DNA from: Klebsiella pneumoniae | GTDB lineage: Bacteria; Myxococcota_A; UBA796; SXON01 | DNA length: 64,000 nucleotides | NCBI GenBank assembly: GCA_945861635.1 | Contig: CAMAWH010000015.1 | Span: 1-64,000 of the forward strand | Reading direction: 5' to 3' | Shown: positions 1-8,582 of the stretch, one piece after another | How positions within the stretch are numbered: the stretch's first letter is position 1 | Layout: every line of letters begins with the position of its first letter | The notes under the pieces: generated by a model | The model's input: only the letters and a program-made list of their open reading frames with translations | Database searches by the model: none | Told to the model about the DNA's origin: nothing | Position numbers and translations under genes: made by a program

Positions 1-1
1 G

Positions 2-541
2 AATGCGTGGGAGAATCGCCTCCTTAAGCTGCATAGTGACGCCGGCGAAGATCGCGCCGCGTTCGATACGCGCTGTACCGCAGAGGTGGAGCGGCGTCTG
101 GCCGATGAATTGCGCGCCCTGCAACGCTCGGCGCGCAAAAGACTCGACTCCGCAACCGAGCAGGTACGTCGCGCACAGGAGAAGGTGGATCGTTATGCGG
201 TCACCGCGTCAGGACGACAAACCGAGGAAATCGTGAACGCCGGCGAAACCGTGCTTGGGTTCTTCTTCGGCCGCCGGAAAAGTGTGTCAGCGCTTGCGAC
301 GAAGCGACGGCAGGTGGTCGAGGCGGACATGCGGGTGGATGCGGCGAACCAGGACCTCGCCGCTGCAAATGCCGAAGTCGCGACCGTTCGGGCAGATTTG
401 GCCGAAGCGGAGGCCAGGGCGCGCCCCCGGCATGAGGATGCGCTGAAGGAAACCGTCCCGCGGGAAATCGGCCTCCGCCGAGACGATGTCCGCCTCGTTC
501 GCTACGGCCTGTTGTGGGTGCCGGTGGGTGCCAGCACGTAG
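2..541 (+). CDS. C-terminal part of a probable HerA/DUF87-type ATPase (5' truncated)
   Basis: The frame is open at the left edge, so only the last 179 residues are seen. The segment is charged and helical, with heptad-like Arg/Glu/Ala-rich stretches that suggest coiled coil. It contains the motif ETVLGFFFGRRK near the middle and ends in a hydrophobic stretch (YGLLWVPV). An LGALFGRK-like hinge between two coiled coils and a VALxWVPW-like ending are features I associate with the C-terminus of HerA/DUF87-like ATP-binding proteins. The ATPase domain itself would lie upstream of the window, so the assignment rests on the tail only. It could also be another coiled-coil protein. The stop lies 19 bases before hisZ, in the same direction. 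Confidence 0.5.
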   Translation, partial: NAWENRLLKLHSDAGEDRAAFDTRCTAEVERRLADELRALQRSARKRLDSATEQVRRAQEKVDRYAVTASGRQTEEIVNAGETVLGFFFGRRKSVSALATKRRQVVEADMRVDAANQDLAAANAEVATVRADLAEAEARARPRHEDALKETVPREIGLRRDDVRLVRYGLLWVPVGAST

Positions 542-560
542 AGTCGGATAGACGGCGCGG

Positions 561-1346
561 GTGAGCTCCGCGGACCGCCTTCCTGCCGACGCGCGCGCCA
601 TCCGGCGCATCGAGGCCGCGCTCTCGGCGGCGTTTGCCGACGCCGGGTACGAGGAGGTGATTGTGCCTCTTGTAGAAGACGAAGATGTCTATGTTTCCGG
701 CGCGGAGCTGCGCGTTGTGAGTGGAACCGAGGTCCTTGGGTTGCGGGCAGATTTCACAGGTCCGGTCGCTCGCATGGTGTCAACGCGTCTTCGAGAGGTG
801 GAAGGCCCGATTCGGCTGTGTTACCGCGGCGTATTGTTCCGCGGTGGCCGCCAGCAGTGGCAGGCGGGTTGTGAGGGGTTTGCGCTGGGCGTTGGCGCCG
901 ACGTGGAAATCGTCCGTGTTGCGTTGGACGCGGTGCGGCGCGCGGGTGTCGAGGGTGCGCGGGCGGTGTGCGGAGACGCAGGCGCCATCGAGGCCCTGGC
1001 ACCCGGCGCGCTGGCGAATCCGGAACTGCGGCAAGCGCTCGATCGACGGGATGCGGACGCGCTTCGGAGCATTCCCGCTCTTGCGTCCATCCTGCGGAAG
1101 CCCACACCCACGGAAGCCCTCTCGCTTTTGGCGCAGCAACTGGGCGATGCGGTGGTGCTCGATCCCGCGCACATTCGCGCTTTTCCGTATTACACAGGGC
1201 TTGTTTTTGATCTGTACGCGCCCGGATTTCCCAAGCCCATCGGCGGCGGCGGACGCTACGACGGTCTGTGTGGACGCTACGGTCGGGCGCGGCCGGCGGT
1301 TGGCTTCTCCGTGGATGTTGAGCTCTTGGCCCGGGGGGCGGCGTGA
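561..1346 (+). CDS. hisZ: HisZ, ATP phosphoribosyltransferase regulatory subunit
   Basis: HisZ is a catalytically inactive paralogue of histidyl-tRNA synthetase that activates and confers feedback control on short-form HisG. The 261-residue protein has the class II synthetase core. Near residues 210-250 it carries YYTGLVFDLYAPG followed by GGGGRYDGL, the motif 2/3 region typical of HisZ. It is shorter than usual HisZ proteins (roughly 300-400 residues), so the C-terminal part is reduced. The GTG start is chosen because the protein then begins just before the helix leading into the synthetase fold. The stop overlaps hisG by 4 bases (GTGA), and the neighbouring short hisG supports the call over hisS. 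Confidence 0.9.
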   Translation: MSSADRLPADARAIRRIEAALSAAFADAGYEEVIVPLVEDEDVYVSGAELRVVSGTEVLGLRADFTGPVARMVSTRLREVEGPIRLCYRGVLFRGGRQQWQAGCEGFALGVGADVEIVRVALDAVRRAGVEGARAVCGDAGAIEALAPGALANPELRQALDRRDADALRSIPALASILRKPTPTEALSLLAQQLGDAVVLDPAHIRAFPYYTGLVFDLYAPGFPKPIGGGGRYDGLCGRYGRARPAVGFSVDVELLARGAA

Positions 1347-1978
1347 CCCGAAAACTCACCTTTGGACTTCCGAAGGGGCGACTCGCAGTGGGCGCAGTGG
1401 CGGCACTCGGTGAATGGGGGCCGTCGGCCAGCGCCTTGGACGGCCGTGCGCTCGTTGTCGAAGGTCGGAACGGAGAAATTCGGTTCCTGCTCCTCAAGCC
1501 AAGTGATGTCCCCGCGTATGTGGAAGGGGGCGCGGCGGACCTCGGGTTGGCCGGTTGGGATGTTCTGCGCGAAAACCCGTGTGATGTCCTGGAGCCCGTG
1601 GTCACGCGACTTGGGCGGTGTCGCCTGTGCCTGTGCGGGCAACCCGGCACGGATCTCGTTGCGCGCATGCGTGCCGGACGCTTGCGTGTGGCGACGAAAT
1701 ATCCGGGGCTGACGGCGCGCGCGCTGGCAGATCGGGGCCTCGTCGGAGAGATTATTCCATTGCATGGAAGCGTCGAATTGGCGGTTGTTGTCGGACTCGC
1801 CGACGCCATCGTGGACCTCGTCGAGACCGGGCGCACGCTGCGCGCGAACGGTCTTGTCGAATATGAAACGCTGGCGCACTCCAGCGCGCGGGTCATCGTG
1901 AACCGGGCGTCCTTCGTCCTTCGGCAGGAGTCCATCTCTCCGCTTCTGGCTCGGCTGGAGGACGCGTGCGGAAGCTGA
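1343..1978 (+). CDS. hisG: ATP phosphoribosyltransferase, short form
   Basis: Catalyses the first step of histidine synthesis, condensation of ATP with PRPP to phosphoribosyl-ATP. At 211 residues it is the short form that lacks the C-terminal ACT-like regulatory domain and therefore needs HisZ, which lies directly upstream. The N-terminus LTFGLPKGRL and the central segment DLGLAGWDVLREN match the family. The PRPP-binding loop is in the region ADAIVDLVETGRTLRANGL. The start is a GTG that overlaps the hisZ stop; the 3' end overlaps hisDC by 13 bases, implying translational coupling. Confidence 0.94.
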   Translation: MTRKLTFGLPKGRLAVGAVAALGEWGPSASALDGRALVVEGRNGEIRFLLLKPSDVPAYVEGGAADLGLAGWDVLRENPCDVLEPVVTRLGRCRLCLCGQPGTDLVARMRAGRLRVATKYPGLTARALADRGLVGEIIPLHGSVELAVVVGLADAIVDLVETGRTLRANGLVEYETLAHSSARVIVNRASFVLRQESISPLLARLEDACGS

Positions 1979-4278
1979 ACCTTGGGGAGAGTGACGCGAA
2001 AATCCTTGCCATGCGGGAGGAGGAGCGGAGCGATATCACCGATGCCGTTCGCGATATTCTGGAGCGCGTGCGCCGAGAAGGTGACCACGCGGTTCGCGCC
2101 TGTACGCGGCAATTCGACGGGGCTGATGTCGCAGTGTCGCGAGTGCCGGACGCGCGGCTTCGTGAGTTGGCGGCCTGGGTGGATCCGGAGTTGGTCGGTG
2201 TGATGAAGCGCGCGGCGGACAACATCCGCGCTTTTCACTCGCCACAGATGCCGCGCCCGTTCACGCTCGCAGGGGGGCGCCTTCGGGAGCGCATCGTGCC
2301 CCTTGACGTGGTGGGTTGCTACGTTCCGGGAGGTCGCGCCGCCTACCCGAGCACCGTGCTGATGAACGTCGTTCCCGCTCGCGTGGCCGGCGTCGAACGT
2401 ATCGTGGTCGCAACGCCACCCAAGGCAGATGGCACTATTCCCCCGGTGATTGCGGCGGCGTGCCTCATTGCGGGGGCCACGGATGTATTCGCGATGGGGG
2501 GCGCCCAGGCGATAGGTGCCTTGGCCTTTGGTACCGACACTGTGCCTCGGGTCGATAAGATCACGGGTCCGGGGAACGCTTGGGTCGCCGAGGCCAAGCG
2601 TCAGGTCTCCCGTCGCGTCGGCGTCGACATACACGCCGGCCCTTCCGAGATCCTCATCCTCACGGACGAACGAGGTGATCCCTGGCGGATTGCCTGCGAT
2701 CTGATCGCGCAGGCGGAGCACGATCCGCTCGCCATTCCGCTGTGTGTGACGACCTCGCGCTATGTGTGGGAGAACCTGTCGCAGGCCGTGGACGTGGAGT
2801 TGGCGAAGCACCCCAATCCGGTGGCGGCGGTGTCTCTGCGGGACAGAGGTGCCGTGCTGTTGGCGCGCGATCTCGCGGAGGCCATCCGGTTCGTAAACGG
2901 CTTCGCTCCAGAGCACCTGCAGCTGGAAACGGATGCCTCGGTCGTCGATCGGATCACGGCGGCGGGCGCGATCTTCGTCGGCGGCTGGTCGCCGGAGCCG
3001 GTTGGGGACTACTTCGCGGGCCCCAATCACACGTTGCCAACGGGCGGGTGCGCGCGTTTTCAGTCAGCCCTCGGCACGGCCGATTTCGTACGCCGCATCC
3101 ACGTCATTGCGCACGACGCGGAGTGGTTGTTCCGGGAAGGTCCGGGGATAGCCCGTTTCGCGCAAGCCGAAGGTCTGCCGGGCCACGCCCGCGCCATCGA
3201 GGTGCGCGTCGAGGATGCCGCGGAAGCGCCGTCCAGCCTGGTCAACGCGGCGGATTGGGTGCTCCCGGAGGTGCGCGCGCGCAAAGCGTACACGCTGACC
3301 GCGCCGCCCCATGCAGAGGTCAAACTGAACCAAAACGAAGCCCCGGACGATCTGCCGGACGTGCTGAAAATGAAGGTCGTCGCGCGCGCCCTCACGCTCG
3401 ACTGGCGGCGGTATCCGCCGTTTGACGACATTGAAATGCGCTCGATTCTGGGTGCGCGAGACGGCTGGGATCCGGCCGGCGTCTTGATTGGCAACGGTTC
3501 AAATGAGCTACTCGCGGCGCTGTTCCAGACCCTCGTTGGATTTGGGGAGCGCGTCGCGATCCCCGACCCGTGCTTTTCGCTCTACCCCCTGCATCTCGGT
3601 GCGCGTGGCGCGGACATTCGCCGGATTCCATTGCGGGAAGAGGCGGACTTCGAGTATGAGCCCGACGCCACGTTGGAGGCCTGTCGGGCGGCAAAGATTG
3701 TTTTTTTGACCTCTCCGAACAATCCGACGGGTTCGGTGATGCATCCAGGGCTGCTGCGCGTGCTCAAGACACAGACGGACGCGCTGATTGTGGTGGATGA
3801 GGCCTACAGAGAATGGTGCGGTCAGGATTTCAGCACATTTCTGAGCAGTGGCCGCGTCGTGCTTTTGCGCACGTTTTCCAAAGCCCTGGCGCTCGCTGGC
3901 CTCCGCTTCGGATACCTGTTGGGCCCGCCGGAGCTGTGTGACGAACTACGGAAGTTGATCCTTCCGTATAATGTAAACGTGTTCACGCGTGCCGCTGTGG
4001 CTGTGTTGATGGAAGACGACACGCTCCTTCGGAAACGGATCGATTTCGTCGTAGCGGAGCGGGCGCGGTTGGTTGCCGAGCTCCGAGCGCGTGGTCGGCG
4101 TGTGGTCGAAGGCGGGGCCAACTTCGTACTTTTCTCCAGCGAAAATCCGTCCGCCGAGTTTCTGCGGCTGCTGGCACAGTCCGTGCTTGTTCGTGATTTG
4201 AGCGCCGCCGTCCCGGGTTTCTTGCGTGTCAGCATCGGAAACGAGACGGACAACGCGCGCTTCCTCGCGGCGCTGTAG
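1966..4278 (+). CDS. hisD-hisC: Fused histidinol dehydrogenase / histidinol-phosphate aminotransferase
   Basis: One 770-residue frame carries two his enzymes. Residues about 1-415 are HisD, the zinc-dependent NAD enzyme that oxidises histidinol to histidine: AQAEHDPLA, APEHLQL, GDYFAGPNHTLPTGG and the C-terminal GLPGHARAIE hold the expected Gln, His, Asp and His ligands and catalytic residues. Residues about 430-770 are HisC, a PLP aminotransferase acting on imidazole-acetol phosphate, with LTSPNNPTG, VVDEAYREW and the PLP lysine K639 in TFSKALALAGLRFGY. There is no stop between the domains; a linker of about 15-20 residues joins them. The GTG start overlaps hisG by 13 bases. Both active sites look intact. 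Confidence 0.93.
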   Translation: MRKLNLGESDAKILAMREEERSDITDAVRDILERVRREGDHAVRACTRQFDGADVAVSRVPDARLRELAAWVDPELVGVMKRAADNIRAFHSPQMPRPFTLAGGRLRERIVPLDVVGCYVPGGRAAYPSTVLMNVVPARVAGVERIVVATPPKADGTIPPVIAAACLIAGATDVFAMGGAQAIGALAFGTDTVPRVDKITGPGNAWVAEAKRQVSRRVGVDIHAGPSEILILTDERGDPWRIACDLIAQAEHDPLAIPLCVTTSRYVWENLSQAVDVELAKHPNPVAAVSLRDRGAVLLARDLAEAIRFVNGFAPEHLQLETDASVVDRITAAGAIFVGGWSPEPVGDYFAGPNHTLPTGGCARFQSALGTADFVRRIHVIAHDAEWLFREGPGIARFAQAEGLPGHARAIEVRVEDAAEAPSSLVNAADWVLPEVRARKAYTLTAPPHAEVKLNQNEAPDDLPDVLKMKVVARALTLDWRRYPPFDDIEMRSILGARDGWDPAGVLIGNGSNELLAALFQTLVGFGERVAIPDPCFSLYPLHLGARGADIRRIPLREEADFEYEPDATLEACRAAKIVFLTSPNNPTGSVMHPGLLRVLKTQTDALIVVDEAYREWCGQDFSTFLSSGRVVLLRTFSKALALAGLRFGYLLGPPELCDELRKLILPYNVNVFTRAAVAVLMEDDTLLRKRIDFVVAERARLVAELRARGRRVVEGGANFVLFSSENPSAEFLRLLAQSVLVRDLSAAVPGFLRVSIGNETDNARFLAAL

Positions 4279-4902
4279 GTGGGAGTGCTCCTGCCGGTCA
4301 TTTTTGATATCGACGGTGTGTTGCTCGATGTACGTCCTAGCTTCTATGCGATTATTTCAGATATATCGGGCGCGACCTACGCTGAGATCCGGGCCTTCAA
4401 GGATGCAGGCGGCTTCAACGACGACTGGGAGTTGGCGCGGGCGGCAATCGCGTGGATTGCGGCGGGCCGACCCTTGCCGATTCGTGCCGGTGGTTGGCGC
4501 GCCGTCGTTGCTCGATGTGGCCACGACCCTGGGGATGTATCGGAGATGTGTCGTTCGATGTATCACGGAGGAAAGTGGAGGGAGGAGAAGCCGTTGCTCG
4601 AAACATCGAAGTTAGCGCGGCTGGCTTCGGCAACCTCCGTGTACGCATGCACAGGTCGAGACGCGGCCGAGCTGGCGCTGGCTGAAACGAGGTTGGGATT
4701 TCACTTTGAACGCGCCACGACCTGTGAGCACGTGCGCAAACCCGACCCGCTCGCGCTGCTCCGCTTGGCACCCCACGGGCACTACTTCGGCGATACCGAA
4801 GACGACCGCGCCTGTGCAGCCGCCGCTGGTTTCATCTACCATCACGTCACCACCGATCCGGTGGCGATGGTGGATACCTTGTTGGAGGAAGCCGGTGCGT
4901 AG
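4279..4902 (+). CDS. HAD-superfamily phosphatase, probable histidinol-phosphate phosphatase
   Basis: A 207-residue HAD subfamily IA protein. The nucleophile motif is FDIDGVLLDV (Asp10, Asp12), a CTGRD segment gives motif II, a Lys in HVRKPDPLALL gives motif III, and GDTEDDRACAAAAG gives motif IV. It starts with GTG immediately after the hisDC stop and overlaps hisB by 8 bases. It therefore sits exactly where the otherwise missing histidinol-phosphate phosphatase step is expected. I recall HAD-IA proteins of this type being associated or fused with imidazoleglycerol-phosphate dehydratase in some organisms. Fold and position are seen; the substrate is inferred. Confidence 0.75.
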   Translation: MGVLLPVIFDIDGVLLDVRPSFYAIISDISGATYAEIRAFKDAGGFNDDWELARAAIAWIAAGRPLPIRAGGWRAVVARCGHDPGDVSEMCRSMYHGGKWREEKPLLETSKLARLASATSVYACTGRDAAELALAETRLGFHFERATTCEHVRKPDPLALLRLAPHGHYFGDTEDDRACAAAAGFIYHHVTTDPVAMVDTLLEEAGA

Positions 4903-5479
4903 CGCAACATCGACGCGGACATCGAAGGAAACGCGCATTGCGGTAACGATTGGCCTTGATGGCGGAGAGATTGCGGTACGCACGGGCGTCGGCTTCTTCG
5001 ATCATCTGCTCGAGGCCTTCGCGAAGCACGGGCGTTTCGGCCTGACCGTCGAGGCTGCTGGTGACCTGCACATCGACGCGCACCACACCGTGGAAGACGT
5101 CGGCATTGTTCTCGGTCAGGCCGTTCGGGCGGCGCTCGGGGAGAGAAAGGGCATCGAGCGCACGGGCCACGCATTCATGCCGATGGATGAATGTTTGGCG
5201 TTTGCAGCGTTTGATCTATCAGGCCGCTCGTATCTGGCGTGGCGGGTGGACGTGCCGGGAGTCTACACGCCGACGTTGGATTTGACGGTGCTGGAGGGCT
5301 TCTGGAAAGCGTTTTGCGACCACGCCGGCGCCAATCTGCATGTGGAGGTGTTCCACGGGCGTGACTACCACCACGTGGTCGAGGGCACGTTCAAGGCGTG
5401 TGGACGCGCGTTGCGGGCTGCGTCGCGGAACGATGGCACGGGCGTCGTGGCGAGTACGAAGGGGATGTTGGACGGATAG
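4895..5479 (+). CDS. hisB: Imidazoleglycerol-phosphate dehydratase
   Basis: Catalyses the manganese-dependent dehydration of imidazole-glycerol phosphate. The 194-residue protein has both metal-binding repeats: FFDHLLEAFAKHG and DAHHTVEDVGIVLGQA in the first half, and YHHVVEGTFKACGRAL near the C-terminus, ending in the family's STKGMLDG tail. A longer in-frame extension to 4706 exists, but the GTG at 4895 gives the usual family length. That start overlaps the HAD gene by 8 bases, so it is preferred. There is no fused phosphatase domain; the phosphatase is the separate upstream gene. Confidence 0.93.
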   Translation: MRSATSTRTSKETRIAVTIGLDGGEIAVRTGVGFFDHLLEAFAKHGRFGLTVEAAGDLHIDAHHTVEDVGIVLGQAVRAALGERKGIERTGHAFMPMDECLAFAAFDLSGRSYLAWRVDVPGVYTPTLDLTVLEGFWKAFCDHAGANLHVEVFHGRDYHHVVEGTFKACGRALRAASRNDGTGVVASTKGMLDG

Positions 5480-5515
5480 GTCCGTCGGGCCAGGCAGTGA
5501 ATCGCGCGGGGCTCT

Positions 5516-5932
5516 TCACTCCGTGTCGGGTTCGTCGTCGCCCTCATCGTCTTCGCCGTAGGCGGTGTCCTCTTCCGGTTCGTTGTCCGGACCCGGGCAC
5601 TCCTCGTTGATGCGCTCGATGGCCTCGTAGAAGCCGCTGGACGTCGAACAGTTTGCCTGGTTGAAGATGCTCTGGGCGCACGCGAACGTGGACGCCCAGT
5701 CCGCGTCGTAGCCTTCGCACGTGCTGTCGACTTGCGCGTCGATCTCTTCCTGTGAAATCTCGTCGGCCTGGTCATACGCCTCAAGATAACAATCGTAATA
5801 TGCGTGGTAGAAAGTGGTACAGCTCCCACTTCCGCCTACAGGCAGACCCACGATGCTGCCGCCGGTCACCCGAAAATCTTTGTCGGCACCCGGGTGGGCG
5901 GGGAGGCACGACGCGAGAAGGAGCAGGAACAT
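5516..5932 (-). CDS. Small secreted lipoprotein of unknown function
   Basis: 138 residues. The N-terminus MFLLLLASCL is a very short signal with a lipobox Cys at position 9. The mature part has several Cys residues (in CTTFYHAYYDCY, STCEGY, FACAQ, ANCST and EECPG), suggesting disulphides, and ends in an acidic Asp/Glu tail. An AAAGGTGA sequence about 3 bases before the ATG is a good ribosome-binding site and supports this start. It follows hisIE by 55 bases in the same direction and ends 36 bases from the converging hisB. No family recognised. Confidence 0.72.
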   Translation of the reverse strand: MFLLLLASCLPAHPGADKDFRVTGGSIVGLPVGGSGSCTTFYHAYYDCYLEAYDQADEISQEEIDAQVDSTCEGYDADWASTFACAQSIFNQANCSTSSGFYEAIERINEECPGPDNEPEEDTAYGEDDEGDDEPDTE

Positions 5933-5987
5933 GTGTCACCTTTGGCCGCAACGCGGCCCGATGTCAAGAGTGGCGGCGCTTCAAGCG

Positions 5988-6569
5988 TTACGGCATCGAT
6001 CTCTTGTCCAAAACCCGAAGCGCGTCCGCCAGTGAGAGGCCACGAGCATGGAGGACCGCCGCGACGTGGAAGAGCAAGTCCGCCGCCTCTTCCGCCGCTC
6101 GCTCGTCTGTTCCGGTGAGCGCCGCGTGAATGAACTCTGCCGCCTCCTCACCCACCTTTTTGATACGCAGATTCTCGTCCGTCAACAGGCGGGTCGAGTA
6201 GCTCCCTTCCGGCAACTCTGCCTTCCGACGCCGGAGTGTCGCATCGAGCAGTGCGGCCGCCCCTCCCGTCGGCACGTCCCAACACGTCGGCGTGTCCCGA
6301 TGGCAGGCGGGTCCGCGCGGACGCACGCGAATGCAAAGCGCGTCGTCGTCACAGTCCAGGCCGAGCGTCACCACGGCTTGCGTGTTTCCACTCGATGCCC
6401 CCTTGTGCCACAGCTCGCCTCGGCGGCGCGACCAGAACCAGGTTTCACACGTTTCCAGCGTTCGAGCTAGACTCTCCGCGTTCATCCACGCCAGCATCAG
6501 CACTTCGCCGGTGGCAGCATCTACCACCACCGCGGGGGCCAATCCTTCGGAATTCCAACGTACGTTCAT
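5988..6569 (-). CDS. hisI: Bifunctional phosphoribosyl-AMP cyclohydrolase / phosphoribosyl-ATP pyrophosphatase
   Basis: HisIE fusion, 193 residues, carrying out steps 2 and 3 of the pathway. Residues about 1-105 are the cyclohydrolase: [35 protein letters not shown] and the zinc-binding CHRDTPTCW. Residues about 108-193 are the pyrophosphohydrolase, with [13 protein letters not shown] and [14 protein letters not shown] providing the MazG-like Glu/Asp metal site. The start ATG overlaps the hisF stop by 4 bases. Note that the enzyme order in the protein is I then E, as is usual in the fusion. Confidence 0.94.
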   Translation of the reverse strand: MNVRWNSEGLAPAVVVDAATGEVLMLAWMNAESLARTLETCETWFWSRRRGELWHKGASSGNTQAVVTLGLDCDDDALCIRVRPRGPACHRDTPTCWDVPTGGAAALLDATLRRRKAELPEGSYSTRLLTDENLRIKKVGEEAAEFIHAALTGTDERAAEEAADLLFHVAAVLHARGLSLADALRVLDKRSMP

Positions 6570-7306
6570 GCCCTTACCGGGTAGCCCGCCGCAGAGAGCG
6601 CCGCCTTGACCTCCGCGATGGACAATTCCTGAAAGTGAAACAAGGACGCGGCCAACAGGCCCGTCGCCCCCGTTTGTGCCGCGTCCACGAAGTGGGCCGC
6701 GCAGCCCGCTCCACCGCTGGCGATGATCGGTAGACGCACTGCGTCCCGCGCCGCCAGCAGGCCGGCGATGTCGAACCCGGATTTCGTTCCATCGCGATCC
6801 ATCGATGTGAGCAGGATCTCACCGGCACCACGTTCGGCAAGCTCTTTCAGCCACGGCACGAGTCGTTTGTCGGTTGGCTTACGCCCGCCGTGCGTGGTGA
6901 CGATGTCGCCACGGATATCGACGGCGGCGACGATGCACTGCGCGCCAAACCGCGTTGCTGCCGCGGTCACCAGGCCCGGATTTTCTACCGCCGCCGTGTT
7001 GATGGCAACCTTGTCCGCGCCGGCATCGAGCAGGCGAAGCACGTCGTCGACGGAGCGAACCCCGCCGCCGACCGTGAGCGGGATGAAAAGCTGGTCTGCC
7101 ACGTTTCGGACGAGATTCGTGAGTGTTGCGCGGCCCTCGGTCGTCGCCGATATGTCCAGGAAAACGAGTTCGTCGGCCCCGGCGGCGTCGTAGGCGGCCG
7201 CCGCCTCCACCGGGTCCCCTGCGTCCCGCAACCCCACGAAATTCACGCCCTTGACGACACGTCCTTCGTTGACGTCGAGGCACGGAATCACGCGGAGCGT
7301 CAGCAC
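6566..7306 (-). CDS. hisF: Imidazole glycerol phosphate synthase cyclase subunit
   Basis: HisF uses ammonia delivered by HisH to make imidazole-glycerol phosphate and AICAR. The 246-residue TIM barrel begins [17 protein letters not shown], carrying the catalytic Asp of strand 1. It has the phosphate-binding segments [10 protein letters not shown] and IIASGGAG, and the second catalytic Asp lies in [14 protein letters not shown]. The GTG start overlaps the hisA stop by 7 bases, and the stop overlaps hisIE by 4. All expected motifs are present. Confidence 0.95.
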   Translation of the reverse strand: MLTLRVIPCLDVNEGRVVKGVNFVGLRDAGDPVEAAAAYDAAGADELVFLDISATTEGRATLTNLVRNVADQLFIPLTVGGGVRSVDDVLRLLDAGADKVAINTAAVENPGLVTAAATRFGAQCIVAAVDIRGDIVTTHGGRKPTDKRLVPWLKELAERGAGEILLTSMDRDGTKSGFDIAGLLAARDAVRLPIIASGGAGCAAHFVDAAQTGATGLLAASLFHFQELSIAEVKAALSAAGYPVRA

Positions 7307-7998
7307 GCCAACGCCTCGGCGAGCGTGAATCGTGCGGCATACAGCGCCTTGCCAATGATCGTCCCCGCGTACTTTGCTGTCGAGCGTACGTCCGCCAGCG
7401 AGCCGATGCCTCCGGATGCCAGTGTTGCCAGCCCGGCTTGGTGAAACACGTCCAACACATCCGTGTCCGGTCCCTCCAGCGTGCCATCCCGGTGGACGGC
7501 GGTAACCAGTACATGCTTCACGCCGTGTGTCACAAGCTGAGTCGAAGCGTCTATACTTGATATATTGAATGTATCAATCCAGCCGCGTGCCGCAATCTTG
7601 CCGTCCTTGACGTCGGCGGCCACGACGATGTACTCGGGTCCGAACCGACTCAAGCATGTATCAAGAAAGATAGGGTCTGCAAAGGCTTGTGTCCCGATGA
7701 CCACACGCGACACACCGGTGTCGAGCAGTGCCGATACATGATCGATGTGTCGCACGCCGCCCCCGGCCTGCACCGGAACGATGCGCGCGATGCGACCGAT
7801 CAGGGCCGTTTGTACCGGCCCCTCCGCAAAGGCGCCGTCGAGGTCAACGACGTGCGCCCGTCCAGCTGCGCGCCATCGCTCGGCGATCTCAAGCGGATCC
7901 CCCACGTCCTCGACGCTGTGTTTCTCTCCGCGTGTGAGGCGTACCGCACGCCCACCCATCAGGTCGATCGCCGGCCAGATCACCACGTTGTCACCCAA
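7300..7998 (-). CDS. hisA: ProFAR isomerase
   Basis: Phosphoribosylformimino-5-aminoimidazole carboxamide ribotide isomerase, a TIM barrel paralogue of HisF. About 232 residues: [17 protein letters not shown] at the N-terminus (catalytic Asp), [11 protein letters not shown] and [15 protein letters not shown] (phosphate binding), and [15 protein letters not shown] with the second Asp. The start is uncertain. The TTG at 7998 gives a 19-base overlap with hisH. Two in-frame GTG codons at 7986 and 7983 would shorten the protein by 4-5 residues and leave a smaller overlap. A TATATTGAAT-type low-GC patch around 7557-7573 lies within the gene. Confidence 0.93.
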   Translation of the reverse strand: MGDNVVIWPAIDLMGGRAVRLTRGEKHSVEDVGDPLEIAERWRAAGRAHVVDLDGAFAEGPVQTALIGRIARIVPVQAGGGVRHIDHVSALLDTGVSRVVIGTQAFADPIFLDTCLSRFGPEYIVVAADVKDGKIAARGWIDTFNISSIDASTQLVTHGVKHVLVTAVHRDGTLEGPDTDVLDVFHQAGLATLASGGIGSLADVRSTAKYAGTIIGKALYAARFTLAEALAC

Positions 7999-8567
7999 TC
8001 GCGAAGGATGGCGATGCCGGCCGGCCCCGACTTCTCGGGGTGAAATTGCACGCCGAGCACGTTTTCACGACGCGCCGCTGCGACCCAGGTTTTCCCATGC
8101 TGCAAGGTGGCCACCGTGTCCGGACTCGTTGCGACGCCAAACGAATGCGCAAGGTACACGAAGGGGTTTCCCATTCCCTCCAGCGGGTGCCATCCCATGT
8201 TCGGCACGGTGACCGGCCGCGCGGTGACCTGCCCCCAACCGCTCTCGCCAAGCCGCTCCACCCGCCCGCGCAACGCCCCAAAGCCGGCGGTAACCGTGAA
8301 TTCCTCGCTCTCGTCAAAGAGCAGTTGCATGCCGAGGCAGATGCCGAGCACCGGCCGGCCGGCTGCAATGGTGGCCCGTACCCCCTCCCACGCGCCACCT
8401 TCGTGCAACCGGCGCGCGGCCTCCGGAAACGCGCCGACGCCCGGCAAGACAACGGGTCCATCCCCGGGAAGGGCAGCTCGCTCCACACGCAACCCTGCGG
8501 CCTCCAATGCCCGCGTCACGCTCCGCAGGTTGCCCATCCCGTAGTCCAACATTGTGACCGAGTGCAT
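7980..8567 (-). CDS. hisH: Imidazole glycerol phosphate synthase glutaminase subunit
   Basis: Class I glutamine amidotransferase that feeds ammonia to HisF. 195 residues: LDYGMGNLRSV at the N-terminus, the oxyanion-strand region VVLPGVGAFPEA, the nucleophile Cys in GICLGMQLL, and the His/Glu of the triad in GVQFHPEKS. PNMGWHPLEG is the HisF-contacting segment. The start is 15 bases after the penicillin-acylase gene stop and in the same direction, so it may share that transcript. The 3' end overlaps hisA. Confidence 0.95.
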   Translation of the reverse strand: MHSVTMLDYGMGNLRSVTRALEAAGLRVERAALPGDGPVVLPGVGAFPEAARRLHEGGAWEGVRATIAAGRPVLGICLGMQLLFDESEEFTVTAGFGALRGRVERLGESGWGQVTARPVTVPNMGWHPLEGMGNPFVYLAHSFGVATSPDTVATLQHGKTWVAAARRENVLGVQFHPEKSGPAGIAILRDWVTTW

Positions 8568-8582
8568 CGATGGATCGCGGAT

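Noticed and set aside
754..3030. 758-codon minus-strand open frame opposite hisZ-hisG-hisD
   Set aside because: Arg/Pro/His-rich product with no domain; a shadow of conserved his codons in high-GC DNA.
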